From: Vibrio chagasii | GTDB lineage: Bacteria; Pseudomonadota; Gammaproteobacteria; Enterobacterales; Vibrionaceae | Direction: 5' to 3' | Assembly: GCF_002954585.1 (NCBI RefSeq) | Contig: NZ_MSCI01000002.1 | Span: 2,396,089 to 2,460,088, forward strand | Length of the DNA stretch: 64,000 bases | Shown here: one piece after another, positions 17,559-26,236 of the stretch | How the letters are laid out: every line of letters begins with the position of its first letter | How positions within the stretch are numbered: the stretch's first letter is position 1 | Translations under genes and position numbers: made by a program | The notes under the pieces: model-generated | Seen by the model: the letters and a program-made list of their open reading frames with translations, nothing else | What the model was told of the DNA's origin: nothing | Database searches by the model: none

Positions 17559-18107
17559 TTAAAAGCGCAAGTTGCTTTTAAATTTTGTCCAGTCAAAGAC
17601 CAAACCAGGGTCTGTTTTGCGTAAAGGTGCTATGTATTGATGACCAGTGATACGTTCATTAGTGATCTGAGGAAAGCTTGATACCAGCGTTTCAGTTAGC
17701 TCAGTCAAGGCGTTATACTGCTGCTCGGTATAGGCAACAAAGTCGCTGCCCTCTAATTCGATACCAATAGAGTAATCATTACACCTTTCACGACCGGCAA
17801 AGCTCGATTGGCCGGCATGCCAAGCCCTGTCTAGGAAAGAAACGAACTGCACCACTTCACCATCGCGGCGAATCAAGCAGTGAGCTGATACACCCATTTG
17901 ATAAATCACTTTGAAAAACGGGTGTTCCGTAGGGTTGAGTTTGCCCGTAAAGAACTGCTCGATATAAGGCCCACCAAATTGCCCCGGTGGCAGGCTAATA
18001 TTGTGGACCACCAGCAGAGAGATATCGTCGACACTCGGTCGAGCGTCAAAATACGGGGAAGGAACATGCCGAGCGTTTTCGTACCATCCTTTGGAGCAGA
18101 TCGTCAT
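17559..18107 (-). CDS. ampD: 1,6-anhydro-N-acetylmuramyl-L-alanine amidase AmpD
   Basis: AmpD is a cytosolic zinc amidase that cleaves the peptide from anhydromuropeptides during cell-wall recycling, which keeps the AmpR inducer low. The 182 residues show the amidase-2 fold: VVHNISLPPGQFGG with the first zinc His near 34, WHAGQSSF, CNDYSIGIELEG, and GHQYIAPLRKTDPG with the last His and Asp ligands. The frame is open 17 codons upstream with no ribosome binding site. The ATG used gives MTICSKGWYENARHVPSPYFDARP, the expected N-terminus. It is divergent from nadC, as in E. coli, but no ampE follows it. Confidence 0.93.
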   Translation of the reverse strand: MTICSKGWYENARHVPSPYFDARPSVDDISLLVVHNISLPPGQFGGPYIEQFFTGKLNPTEHPFFKVIYQMGVSAHCLIRRDGEVVQFVSFLDRAWHAGQSSFAGRERCNDYSIGIELEGSDFVAYTEQQYNALTELTETLVSSFPQITNERITGHQYIAPLRKTDPGLVFDWTKFKSNLRF

Positions 18108-18241
18108 CTTGGTCTCGCTTTCTTTTTTGCTAGCGCGGTAGATTGTGACCTTGCCCATAGAGCAGTCGCGCTAGCCTCTTTAATTTGAAGTTAAGCAAGA
18201 GTATCATTCCATTCCCACTCCCTTTCAAGATTAGATTTGCG

Positions 18242-19132
18242 ATGAAAAACACACATAACAGTCACCAACGCCTTGACTACTTAAAAGAGCAGCTGCCTCT
18301 CGAGATCACTCGTGCAGTCGCAGAAACAATCAAAGAAGATCTTGGCGGTACGTTAGATCCAGCGGCTGATATTACGGCAAGTCTAATCCCAGCTGACGCT
18401 ATCAACAGCGCAACCATCATCACTCGTGAGCACGGCGTATTCTGTGGTAAAGCATGGGCTGATGAGGTGTTTAAGCAGCTAGGCGGTGAAGTGACTATCG
18501 AGTGGAACGTAGAAGATGGTGATAAGGTTGAACCAAACCAAACGCTTTGTACCCTAACCGGTCCAGCGCGCGCACTATTAACTGGTGAGCGTAACGCAAT
18601 GAACTTCATTCAAACGCTATCTGGTTGTGCGACAGCAACCGCTATCTATGCTGACAAAATCAAACACACAGAATGTCGCCTGCTAGATACTCGTAAAACC
18701 ATCCCTGGCCTGCGTAGTGCACTAAAATACGCTGTGGCTTGTGGTGGCGGTTTCAACCACCGTATCGGTGTTTTCGATGCCTACCTAATCAAAGAAAACC
18801 ACATCATCGCATGTGGTGGTATTGAAAAAGCTATCTCAACAGCAAAAGAGCTTAACCCTGGTAAGCCAGTTGAAGTTGAAACTGAGAGCCTGGAAGAGCT
18901 AGAGCAAGCGATCAACGCGGGCGCAGACATCATCATGCTAGACAACTTCACCACTGACATGATGCGTGAAGCTGTGAAGATCAATGCAGGCCGTGCTGCA
19001 CTAGAAAACTCTGGTAACGTGACGTTAGACACCATCGCTGAGTTCGCTGAAACGGGTGTCGACTACATCTCTGTCGGTGCACTAACTAAGCACCTGAAAG
19101 CAATGGATCTATCAATGAGATTCAAAGCATAA
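18242..19132 (+). CDS. nadC: Quinolinate phosphoribosyltransferase
   Basis: NadC converts quinolinate and PRPP to nicotinate mononucleotide, the entry to de novo NAD. The 296 residues equal the E. coli length. Clear landmarks are EDLGGTLDPAADITASLIP, ALLTGERNAMNFIQTLSG, LLDTRKTIPGLR (substrate-binding arginine and lysine), HRIGVFDAYLIKENH and the EVETESLEEL / DIIMLDNF strands of the barrel. The frame extends 19 codons upstream, but only this ATG gives the family N-terminus. It neighbours ampD (divergent) and pilA (downstream), a conserved gammaproteobacterial cluster. Confidence 0.95.
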   Translation: MKNTHNSHQRLDYLKEQLPLEITRAVAETIKEDLGGTLDPAADITASLIPADAINSATIITREHGVFCGKAWADEVFKQLGGEVTIEWNVEDGDKVEPNQTLCTLTGPARALLTGERNAMNFIQTLSGCATATAIYADKIKHTECRLLDTRKTIPGLRSALKYAVACGGGFNHRIGVFDAYLIKENHIIACGGIEKAISTAKELNPGKPVEVETESLEELEQAINAGADIIMLDNFTTDMMREAVKINAGRAALENSGNVTLDTIAEFAETGVDYISVGALTKHLKAMDLSMRFKA

Positions 19133-19158
19133 TTTACTGAATAGTAAATAGTTTCTAT

Positions 19159-19189
19159 AAAGGCACTGTTGATGACAGTGCCTTTTTTA
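19159..19189 (+). terminator. Terminator of nadC
   Basis: AAAGGCACTG and CAGTGCCTTT pair around a seven-base loop and a T-run follows. It separates nadC from the pil operon. Confidence 0.9.
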
Positions 19190-19377
19190 TTGCCTTAATT
19201 ATCAGTATCTCAAACCGTTATTTAAGTCGATCGCATAAATTTGCGCGCTATATGCAACAGCAATTCAATAAATTCAAAACCACTCGCGACCGCACCTGAA
19301 CACCATTCCACTTCCCTACCTCGACTTCTATTCTCTCTACCATCTTGTGCTTGCACTGAAACAAACTAAAGAATGGA

Positions 19378-19845
19378 ATGAAAAGAATGAATAACAAGAG
19401 CAAAAGAACAAATCAGAAAGGTTTCACGCTGATTGAATTGATGATTGTGGTGGCTGTGATTGGAGTATTGGCCGCAATTGCAGTCCCTCAATATCAAAAA
19501 TATGTAGCTAAAAGTGAAGCTGCTTCTGCATTAGCAACACTAACAGGTTTAAAAACCAACGCTGAGGCTTATACCGTAGAAAATGGAGCATTTCCAGACG
19601 CGGCACAGTCAGCAGCCATGGGAACCCCAAGTTCAGATATGGGAACTATTGCCTTTGCTCGAACTGCCAACACTAGTGCTGGGACTGGAACAATTACATT
19701 CACGTTTGACGGAGTAGTAAGTCCAGACCTGCAAAGTCAGAGTATCTTATTAGCGCGAGATCAAAATGGTACATGGGAATGTAAGTCAACTCAAAGCATG
19801 ATAGACAGTGCGGTTAATCCCAAAGGCTGTAAAACAGCACAATAA
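19378..19845 (+). CDS. pilA: Type IV major pilin PilA
   Basis: PilA is the subunit of a type IVa pilus; in vibrios this pilus serves chitin attachment and DNA uptake. A basic leader ends at the prepilin peptidase site QKG/FTLIELMIVV, with Glu5 of the mature protein present. The hydrophobic N-terminal helix follows (to about residue 50). The C-terminal disulfide loop is bounded by Cys in WECK and GCKTAQ. The central part (about 70-125) is rich in Thr/Ser/Ala and is the segment that varies most between strains. The start could also be the ATG three codons later; neither has a strong ribosome binding site. pilB follows after two bases. Confidence 0.94.
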   Translation: MKRMNNKSKRTNQKGFTLIELMIVVAVIGVLAAIAVPQYQKYVAKSEAASALATLTGLKTNAEAYTVENGAFPDAAQSAAMGTPSSDMGTIAFARTANTSAGTGTITFTFDGVVSPDLQSQSILLARDQNGTWECKSTQSMIDSAVNPKGCKTAQ

Positions 19846-19847
19846 TT

Positions 19848-21533
19848 ATGCTCACAAACCTCCCTACAATTCTCCGTCAGGCTGATTTAATTAGCCTTAC
19901 TCAAGAACAAGCTGTGGCGGAACATGTACAAGCTTCAGGTATTTCAACACCTGAAGCTTTACTCGTTCTTGAGCTCTTCACAGGCGAATCCTTAGCACAC
20001 AATATACAAGCCATCTTTGGCTTGCCGTTAGTTCAACTGGCCAGCACAGATTATGAACCCTTATGCGATCAACTAGGGCTACGTGAACTGATCACTAAAT
20101 ACCGTGCTATCCCAATTTCAGTCTCTAATTCAACGCTCACACTTGCTTCCGCTGACCCAACCGACTTACAAGCTGAAGATGATTTTCGCTTTGCAACCGG
20201 ACTTCAGATAGAACTGGCTGTCGCCAATTATTCAGAACTGGAAGGTGCGATACGCAAGCTATATGGACGCTCTATTTCCGGGCAAGACTCCAAACGCAAA
20301 GAGATCACCCAAGACGAACTGGCTAACCTAGTTGAGGTGTCTGACGACGAGCTCGCGTCGATTGAGGACCTCAGTCAAGACGACTCTCCGGTTAGCCGAT
20401 TTATCAATCAAATACTGGTCGATGCGGTACGTAAAGGCGCATCAGATATCCACTTTGAACCTTACGAAGAGCACTACCGTGTTCGTTTGCGTTGTGACGG
20501 TATATTAGTTGAAATCCAGCAACCCGCTTCTCACCTAAGCCGACGTTTATCCGCCCGTCTGAAAATTCTCGCCAAGCTTGATATTGCTGAGCGTCGCTTA
20601 CCTCAAGATGGACGAATAAAACTGCGCCTGAATGACGAACTCGCGATTGATATGCGCGTCTCCACATTGCCAACCCTATGGGGCGAGAAGATCGTTTTAC
20701 GGCTACTCGATAGCAGCGCGGCTAATCTCGACATCGACAAGCTCGGTTACAGCAACGATCAAAAAGCCCTCTACCTGAATGCACTAAAACGCCCGCAAGG
20801 GATGATCTTAATGACCGGGCCAACAGGGAGCGGGAAAACCGTCTCCCTTTATACTGGCCTTCGTGTACTGAATACCACAGAGCGCAATATCTCCACCGCA
20901 GAAGATCCGGTAGAGATCAACCTATGTGGTATCAATCAAGTGCAAGTGATGCCAAAGATCGGCTTCGGGTTTGCTGAAGCCCTGCGCTCGTTTTTAAGAC
21001 AAGATCCAGATGTGGTGATGGTGGGTGAGATTCGTGATTTAGAAACCGCAGAGATCGCCATCAAAGCATCGCAAACCGGTCACTTAGTGCTTTCGACTCT
21101 CCATACTAACTCTGCGGCAGAAACCGTAACCCGACTCGCTCATATGGGGATTGAGCCCTTTAATCTAGCCTCATCATTGAGCTTAATCATTGCCCAACGA
21201 CTGGCAAGACGCTTATGCAATCAGTGCAAAACCGTTGACGACTCTCCAGACATATTTCTGCGTCACTCAATCCCTAACAGCAAAATCATTTATAAGGCTA
21301 ACCCACAAGGGTGTAACGCGTGCAATCAAGGCTATTCAGGACGTGTCGGTATTTATGAGGTGATGCCATTCACCGACAAACTCAAAAATAGCCTGATCAG
21401 CAAACCGAATGCACTAGAGATAGAAGATCTAGCTCGCCGAGAAGGAATGCGCACACTGCAAGAATCAGGATTGGACAAGCTACTCGAAGGCACCACCAGC
21501 TATCAAGAACTGCAACGTGTTCTGTACTTGTAA
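19848..21533 (+). CDS. pilB: Type IV pilus assembly ATPase PilB
   Basis: This cytoplasmic hexameric ATPase powers pilus extension. The N-terminal MshEN-type domain (about 1-140) precedes the GspE/PilB core. Walker A GPTGSGKT lies at about 323-330, the Asp box and Walker B at DPDVVMVGEIRD, and the His box at TGHLVLSTLHTN. A tetracysteine zinc site is formed by CNQCK and CNACNQGY. The length of 561 matches the family. Base use resembles the neighbouring genes. The stop is 15 bases before pilC. Confidence 0.96.
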   Translation: MLTNLPTILRQADLISLTQEQAVAEHVQASGISTPEALLVLELFTGESLAHNIQAIFGLPLVQLASTDYEPLCDQLGLRELITKYRAIPISVSNSTLTLASADPTDLQAEDDFRFATGLQIELAVANYSELEGAIRKLYGRSISGQDSKRKEITQDELANLVEVSDDELASIEDLSQDDSPVSRFINQILVDAVRKGASDIHFEPYEEHYRVRLRCDGILVEIQQPASHLSRRLSARLKILAKLDIAERRLPQDGRIKLRLNDELAIDMRVSTLPTLWGEKIVLRLLDSSAANLDIDKLGYSNDQKALYLNALKRPQGMILMTGPTGSGKTVSLYTGLRVLNTTERNISTAEDPVEINLCGINQVQVMPKIGFGFAEALRSFLRQDPDVVMVGEIRDLETAEIAIKASQTGHLVLSTLHTNSAAETVTRLAHMGIEPFNLASSLSLIIAQRLARRLCNQCKTVDDSPDIFLRHSIPNSKIIYKANPQGCNACNQGYSGRVGIYEVMPFTDKLKNSLISKPNALEIEDLARREGMRTLQESGLDKLLEGTTSYQELQRVLYL

Positions 21534-21548
21534 TCCATTGGAGCTTCA

Positions 21549-22778
21549 ATGATCAGTAAACCTAAGCAATCACAATTAAAAAGCTACCACTGGAAAGGCA
21601 TCAACAGCTCTGGCAAAAAAGTGTCAGGGCAGACCTTAGCGCTTACTGAATTAGAGGTGCGTGAAAAGCTCAAAGATCAGCATATCCAGATAAAGAAAAT
21701 CAAAAAGAAAAGTATCTCAGCACTGACACGTCTAACCCATCGAGTTAAATCTCGGGATATCACCGTATTGACCCGCCAGCTTGCGACCATGCTAGGAACC
21801 GGAGTTCCAATTGTACAGGCCATTAAATTGGTCTCAGATAACCATCGCAAAGCTGAAATGAAATCTATCCTGTCACACATCTGTAAAGGTGTCGAAGCTG
21901 GTACACCTATCTCCAAAGCGATGCGAACCGCGAGTCGTCACTTTGACGACCTCTATACCGATTTAGTTGCAACGGGTGAACTCTCGGGTAACCTCGCGCA
22001 AGTATTTGAACGCCTAGCAACATATCGTGAGAAGAGTGAACAGCTCAAATCTAAGGTCATCAAGGCACTCATCTATCCTGCAATGGTGGTCACTGTCGCA
22101 CTCACAGTCTCTTATTTAATGCTGACCATGGTGATTCCTGAGTTTGAGTCGATGTTTTCGGGCTTTGGTGCCGACCTCCCTTGGTTTACTCAGCAAGTAC
22201 TTGAGCTTTCTCATTGGATGCAGGCATACAGCTTTTATACATTTGTAGGTGCAGGGTTGGCAGCTGTAGTTATCTATCAACTCTGTCAGCGTTCCTACTC
22301 GATTCGATTATCTACCAGCCGCTTAGGGTTAAGGTTTCCAATTCTAGGCGGTGTCATGGCCAAAGCTTCCATTGCCAAGTTCAGTCGAACACTATCAACC
22401 AGTTTCGGCTCTGGTATCCCCATTCTCATGAGCCTAAAAACCACGGCCAAAACCGTAGGCAACCTGCACTATGAATCGGCAATTATTGAAGTACATCGTG
22501 AAACCGCTGCGGGCATCCCTATGTATATAGCCATGCGCAATACCAATGCATTCCCTGAGATGATGTTGCAGATGGTGATGATTGGCGAAGAGTCAGGAAA
22601 CCTTGATGAAATGCTCAACAAAGTCGCCTCGATTTATGAGTTTGAAGTAGACAATACCGTCGACAATTTGGGCAAAATATTAGAGCCGCTGATCATTGTA
22701 TTTTTAGGATCCGTCGTGGGTGGTCTTGTGGTTGCGATGTACTTACCGATCTTTAATCTTATGAGTGTGTTAGGATAG
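21549..22778 (+). CDS. pilC: Type IV pilus inner-membrane platform protein PilC
   Basis: PilC is the inner-membrane platform that couples the PilB motor to pilin insertion. The 409 residues contain the duplicated GspF/T2SF domain. Copy one begins TRQLATMLGTGVPIVQAIKLV (residues about 75-95) and copy two FSRTLSTSFGSGIPILMSLK. Membrane helices are near 180-200, 220-245 and at the C-terminus. GATCAGTAAACC begins the coding region, and TTGGAG lies eight bases before the ATG. The family and operon position are clear. Confidence 0.95.
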   Translation: MISKPKQSQLKSYHWKGINSSGKKVSGQTLALTELEVREKLKDQHIQIKKIKKKSISALTRLTHRVKSRDITVLTRQLATMLGTGVPIVQAIKLVSDNHRKAEMKSILSHICKGVEAGTPISKAMRTASRHFDDLYTDLVATGELSGNLAQVFERLATYREKSEQLKSKVIKALIYPAMVVTVALTVSYLMLTMVIPEFESMFSGFGADLPWFTQQVLELSHWMQAYSFYTFVGAGLAAVVIYQLCQRSYSIRLSTSRLGLRFPILGGVMAKASIAKFSRTLSTSFGSGIPILMSLKTTAKTVGNLHYESAIIEVHRETAAGIPMYIAMRNTNAFPEMMLQMVMIGEESGNLDEMLNKVASIYEFEVDNTVDNLGKILEPLIIVFLGSVVGGLVVAMYLPIFNLMSVLG

Positions 22779-22844
22779 CCAAAAGCAACTAAACACCCAT
22801 GAGTAGAAACCTCTACTCACCTTGATTAAGTGGTAAAGAACACT

Positions 22845-23714
22845 ATGGAAGTATTTCACTACTATCCTTGGCTATTCCCCGTATTAGCATTCATTTTTAG
22901 TCTTCTGATTGGCAGCTTCCTTAACGTCGTCATACATCGTTTACCAATTATGATGGAACGTGAATGGCAACAAGAGTGCTCAGAGTATTTCTCCCAATAT
23001 AAAATCCCCGCGCCAGAAGGAAAATTCAACCTAAGTGTTCCTCGCTCAACCTGCCCTAAGTGCGACACTCAATTAAGAATCATCGACAATATCCCAGTGT
23101 TAAGCTGGTTACTCTTGAAGGGCAAATGTCACAGTTGTGCTACCCCTATCAGCATTCGCTACCCTCTGGTTGAACTGCTGACGGCAATACTTTGCACAGT
23201 TGTCGCGAGTCACTTTGGTTTCAGTTTTTACGCTATTGCACTGATATTTTTCACCTTTGCGTTAATTACCGCCACTTTCATCGACCTCGACACCATGCTA
23301 TTGCCTGATCAAATTACCTTACCGTTAGTTTGGTCTGGTATCGCTTTAGCCTTATTTAATATCAGCCCAGTATCGCTTCAAGACTCCGTAGTCGGCGCCA
23401 TGGCTGGTTACCTCGCGTTATGGTCCGTGTACTGGCTCTTCAAGCTACTGACAGGCAAAGAAGGCATGGGTTACGGTGACTTCAAGTTACTAGCCGCACT
23501 AGGTGCATGGCTTGGTTGGCAGCACCTTCCGATGATCATCCTATTGTCTTCGCTTGTTGGCCTAGTGTTTGGGTTGATTCAGCTACGCTTGAAACAGCAA
23601 GGCATCGATAAAGCCTTCCCATTCGGCCCTTACCTTGCGATTGCCGGCTGGGTGAGTTTGATGTGGGGTAACGACATCATGGGTTGGTATTTCACTTCAG
23701 TACTAGGAATGTAA
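22845..23714 (+). CDS. pilD: Prepilin peptidase / N-methyltransferase PilD
   Basis: PilD cleaves leader peptides of type IV pilins and type II secretion pseudopilins and methylates the new N-terminus, so it serves other pilus and secretion systems as well. The 289-residue membrane protein has the zinc-type CPKC...CHSC motif in its N-terminal cytoplasmic loop (about 68-96). The two aspartyl protease motifs are FIDLDTMLLPD and GYGDFKLLAALGAWLG. A GTG five codons upstream is in frame, but ATG gives MEVFHYYPW, typical of vibrio PilD. coaE starts two bases after the stop. Confidence 0.95.
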   Translation: MEVFHYYPWLFPVLAFIFSLLIGSFLNVVIHRLPIMMEREWQQECSEYFSQYKIPAPEGKFNLSVPRSTCPKCDTQLRIIDNIPVLSWLLLKGKCHSCATPISIRYPLVELLTAILCTVVASHFGFSFYAIALIFFTFALITATFIDLDTMLLPDQITLPLVWSGIALALFNISPVSLQDSVVGAMAGYLALWSVYWLFKLLTGKEGMGYGDFKLLAALGAWLGWQHLPMIILLSSLVGLVFGLIQLRLKQQGIDKAFPFGPYLAIAGWVSLMWGNDIMGWYFTSVLGM

Positions 23715-23716
23715 CC

Positions 23717-24331
23717 ATGGCAATCATTATCGGATTAAGTGGCGGTATCGCCAGTGGTAAAACAACTGTCGCTAACCTATTCAACGAACACTTTGGCATT
23801 GATATTGTCGACGCCGATATCGTGGCACGTGAAGTGGTCGCTCTGGGTAGTGAAGGGCTAAAGCAGATTACCGAACACTTTGGCGAGGTTATCTTGCTTG
23901 AAGATGGCACGCTCAATCGAGCTAAGCTACGCGAGTTGATCTTCTCAGACCCAGAGCAAAAGCAATGGCTCAATGATCTTCTTCATCCCATGATTCGTGA
24001 CAAAATTGACAGTGACCTGTCTAAAGTTACCTCTCCCTATGGTTTATTAGTCGCACCTCTATTGGTTGAAAACCAGATGCAAGGCATGACGGATCGCGTA
24101 TTAATTGTTGATGTGCCTACAGAAGTGCAGATTGAACGAACGATGAGCCGTGACAATGTTTCTAGGGAACAAGTTGCATCAATTTTGAAATCACAAGCTT
24201 CAAGAGAACAACGTTTGGCAGTTGCAGATGACGTGATTAAAAACCATACTAAAAACCAAGAACTTTTGCCGCAAATCACAGATTTACATAAAAAGTATCT
24301 GGCAATCAGTACAGTAGATGGGTCAGAATAG
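23717..24331 (+). CDS. coaE: Dephospho-CoA kinase
   Basis: CoaE phosphorylates dephospho-CoA, the last step of coenzyme A synthesis. The P-loop is GLSGGIASGKTT (residues 6-17). DADIVAREVV and PLLVEN, the other family landmarks, follow. The 204 residues are standard. AGGA, inside the end of pilD, lies eight bases before the ATG. Its place between pilD and zapD (pilABCD-coaE-zapD-yacG) is the usual gammaproteobacterial order. Confidence 0.95.
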   Translation: MAIIIGLSGGIASGKTTVANLFNEHFGIDIVDADIVAREVVALGSEGLKQITEHFGEVILLEDGTLNRAKLRELIFSDPEQKQWLNDLLHPMIRDKIDSDLSKVTSPYGLLVAPLLVENQMQGMTDRVLIVDVPTEVQIERTMSRDNVSREQVASILKSQASREQRLAVADDVIKNHTKNQELLPQITDLHKKYLAISTVDGSE

Positions 24332-24357
24332 AACTATGTTGAATGAAGGCTTGCTCG

Positions 24358-25098
24358 ATGATCACCCACAAATTTGAACATCCTCTAAATGAGAAAACAC
24401 GCATCTACCTAAGAGTGGAATCGCTCTTGAGGCAGCTACACCTGTCTTCTACATTTTCCGATGCTCAACAGTATCAACTCTTTTTCCGCTCTATCTTTGA
24501 TCTAATTGAAATCTTCGAACAGATCCAACTCAAGAGCGAACTTGCAAAAGATCTTGAGAAGCAACGTGTAACCTACAAGAGCTGGTTAGACGTTGAAGGT
24601 GTCGATCAAGAGATGCTTACGTCACTGCTCAATGACATTGGCAATATCTATCGTGATTTAATGCACGCGGAGCGTTTTGGCCAATCTCTTAAGGAAGACC
24701 GCTTTCTAAGTGCGATTCGCCAACGTTTTAATCTGCCAGGCGGTTCGTGCTGCTTTGACTTACCAGCACTGCATTATTGGTTACACCTTCCTCTTGATAA
24801 GAGAATGAGAGATGCCAAAGCATGGATGGATAGCCTACAGCCTCTGTATGAAGCGCTAACGCTATGGTTAAAGCTAACTCGAGAGACAGGCCACTTCAAA
24901 GAGCAAATCGCTCGTGCAGGCTTCTTCCAGAGCGATGCTGAAGAAGCGAATATCCTTCGCCTATCCATTCCAATGCAATACGGTGCCTACCCGATGATCT
25001 CAGGGCACAAAAACCGCTTTGCTGTTAAGTTCATGAGTTTTGAAACAGGCCAAGCCTGTACTCAAGATATCGAATTTGAGCTGGCTATCTGCACCTAA
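24358..25098 (+). CDS. zapD: Cell division protein ZapD
   Basis: ZapD cross-links FtsZ protofilaments at the division ring. The 246 residues match E. coli ZapD in FEHPLNEKTRIYLR near the N-terminus, LPGGSCCFDLPALHYWLHLP near 130-150 and ISGHKNRFAVKFM near the C-terminus. An ATG five codons earlier is in frame, but AAGG lies ten bases before the ATG used here and aligns with the family N-terminus. Nothing is missing. Confidence 0.93.
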   Translation: MITHKFEHPLNEKTRIYLRVESLLRQLHLSSTFSDAQQYQLFFRSIFDLIEIFEQIQLKSELAKDLEKQRVTYKSWLDVEGVDQEMLTSLLNDIGNIYRDLMHAERFGQSLKEDRFLSAIRQRFNLPGGSCCFDLPALHYWLHLPLDKRMRDAKAWMDSLQPLYEALTLWLKLTRETGHFKEQIARAGFFQSDAEEANILRLSIPMQYGAYPMISGHKNRFAVKFMSFETGQACTQDIEFELAICT

Positions 25099-25177
25099 TT
25101 AATTCCCTTTAGCGTTTGGCTTGAGTTGTCACTTGAGCCTAAACTCAGTTTTATTACCCCTCTAATTAAGAATCACT

Positions 25178-25375
25178 ATGTCGAACAAAATCACCATCGT
25201 TAAATGCCCACAATGTCAGACTGATGTTGAGTGGGGTGAACAGAGCCCACATCGTCCGTTTTGCAGCAAGCAATGTCAGATGATTGATTTCGGTGAATGG
25301 GCAGACGAAGAGAACAGCATCGCTGGCGCACCAGACATGTCTGATAGCGATGGTTGGTCAGAAGACCAGTATTAA
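25178..25375 (+). CDS. yacG: DNA gyrase inhibitor YacG, zinc protein
   Basis: This small zinc protein binds GyrB and blocks DNA binding by gyrase. The 65 residues contain CPQC and CSKQC, the four zinc cysteines, followed by MIDFGEWADEENSIAG, as in the family. The acidic tail is usual. The stop codon abuts a 17-copy heptamer tandem repeat, so its transcript must carry the repeat in its 3' untranslated region before the terminator at 25506-25536. Confidence 0.94.
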   Translation: MSNKITIVKCPQCQTDVEWGEQSPHRPFCSKQCQMIDFGEWADEENSIAGAPDMSDSDGWSEDQY

Positions 25376-25494
25376 GATTCGAGATTCGAGATTCGAGATT
25401 CGAGATTCGAGATTCGAGATTCGAGATTCGAGATTCGAGATTCGAGATTCGAGATTCGAGATTCGAGATTCGAGATTCGAGATTCGAGATTCGA
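25376..25494 (+). repeat. Seventeen perfect copies of the heptamer GATTCGA
   Basis: Counting bases from directly after the yacG stop gives 119 bases, exactly 17 units of GATTCGA with no interruption. The unit contains TCGA and can pair between units. A perfect array of this length is likely to vary in copy number by slippage. The base at 25495 begins a partial unit (GA). Confidence 0.95.
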
Positions 25495-25505
25495 GAAGAA
25501 TGATT

Positions 25506-25536
25506 AGGGGTTGGCGTTTTGCGTCAATCCTTTTTT
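25506..25536 (+). terminator. Terminator of yacG
   Basis: AGGGGTTGGCG pairs with CGTCAATCCTT (three G-T pairs) and six Ts follow. It is closely related to the terminator at 9497-9528. Confidence 0.8.
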
Positions 25537-25564
25537 ATTGCCGATTGTTTGGTGTTTACTGAAA

Positions 25565-25605
25565 GAGATTCCCTACTCCTTCCTTCGTCAGTCTAGGGAA
25601 TGACG
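25565..25605 (+). repeat. 41-bp hairpin repeat, copy R5
   Basis: It starts GAGATTCCCTACTCC and ends TAGGGAATGACG. It is identical at every base to copy R9 at 62919-62959, and begins 28 bases after the yacG terminator. Confidence 0.9.
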
Positions 25606-25702
25606 ATTCTTCCGGGCTATTAAATTATGTTCATCACTGCCGCCTTAAGCACAGCCTATTTACAATAAATACCCACCATCCTACGACGTGATGTCATCTA
25701 TT

Positions 25703-25743
25703 CGTCATCCCCAAGAGTGAGGGGCGAACGAGTTGGGGATCTC
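25703..25743 (-). repeat. 41-bp hairpin repeat, inverted copy R6
   Basis: On the minus strand it begins GAGATCCCCAACTCG and ends TGGGGATGACG. The arms TCCCCA/TGGGGA pair perfectly with changes on both sides relative to R5. It is 29 bases beyond the rplS terminator. Confidence 0.88.
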
Positions 25744-25772
25744 TTGCTTTCAAAGTTCTGAATAGCAGGCAC

Positions 25773-25803
25773 AAAAAAGCGGAGCCAAATGGCTCCGCTT
25801 TTA
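25773..25803 (-). terminator. Terminator of the rpsP-rimM-trmD-rplS operon
   Basis: Minus-strand AAAAGCGGAGCCATTTGGCTCCGCTTTTTT is a strong stem with a T-run, about 20 bases after the rplS stop. Confidence 0.93.
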
Positions 25804-25823
25804 TCGATAGAATGCAAAAAGAA

Positions 25824-26177
25824 TTACTTCTTAGCAAGCTTCTCTTTAATACGAGCAGACTTACCAGAACGCTCACGTAGGTAGTACAACTTGGCACGAC
25901 GTACTGCACCACGGCGTTTAACTTCGATGCTATCAACCATTGGAGAGTGAGTTTGGAACGCACGCTCTACACCCTCACCGTTCGAGATCTTACGAACTGT
26001 GAATGCAGAGTGAAGACCACGGTTACGAATAGCGATTACTACGCCTTCGAAAGCCTGTAGACGCTCACGGTCACCTTCTTTTACCTTAACCTGAACTACA
26101 ACAGTGTCACCTGGTGCGAATTTAGGAAGGTCTGATTTTAGTTGCTCTTCTTCAAGAGCCTTAATGATGTTGCTCAT
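25824..26177 (-). CDS. rplS: 50S ribosomal protein L19
   Basis: L19 sits at the interface of the 50S and 30S subunits. The 117 residues begin MSNIIKALEEEQLKSDLPKF and include FAPGDTVVVQV and VRRAKLYYLRERSGKSARIKEKL, as in all bacterial L19 proteins. It is the last gene of rpsP-rimM-trmD-rplS, 59 bases after trmD. A terminator follows. Confidence 0.98.
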   Translation of the reverse strand: MSNIIKALEEEQLKSDLPKFAPGDTVVVQVKVKEGDRERLQAFEGVVIAIRNRGLHSAFTVRKISNGEGVERAFQTHSPMVDSIEVKRRGAVRRAKLYYLRERSGKSARIKEKLAKK

Positions 26178-26236
26178 TTGTATAAATTCCTAGAATAAAC
26201 TGATACTAAATTTAATAGGTTACTGCTTGCTTTTCG

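Larger units (their letters stand above)
25495..25823. other. Non-coding gap between convergent yacG and rplS
   Basis: It holds the yacG terminator, forward repeat R5, inverted repeat R6 and the rplS terminator. No gene is supported here. Confidence 0.75.

Noticed and set aside
25284..25562. An open frame running through the heptamer array, giving repeated EIRDSRF
   Set aside because: It overlaps yacG in another frame, and the repeat protein is only the consequence of reading a 7-base repeat (period 21 bases). It has no ribosome binding site and no family features.
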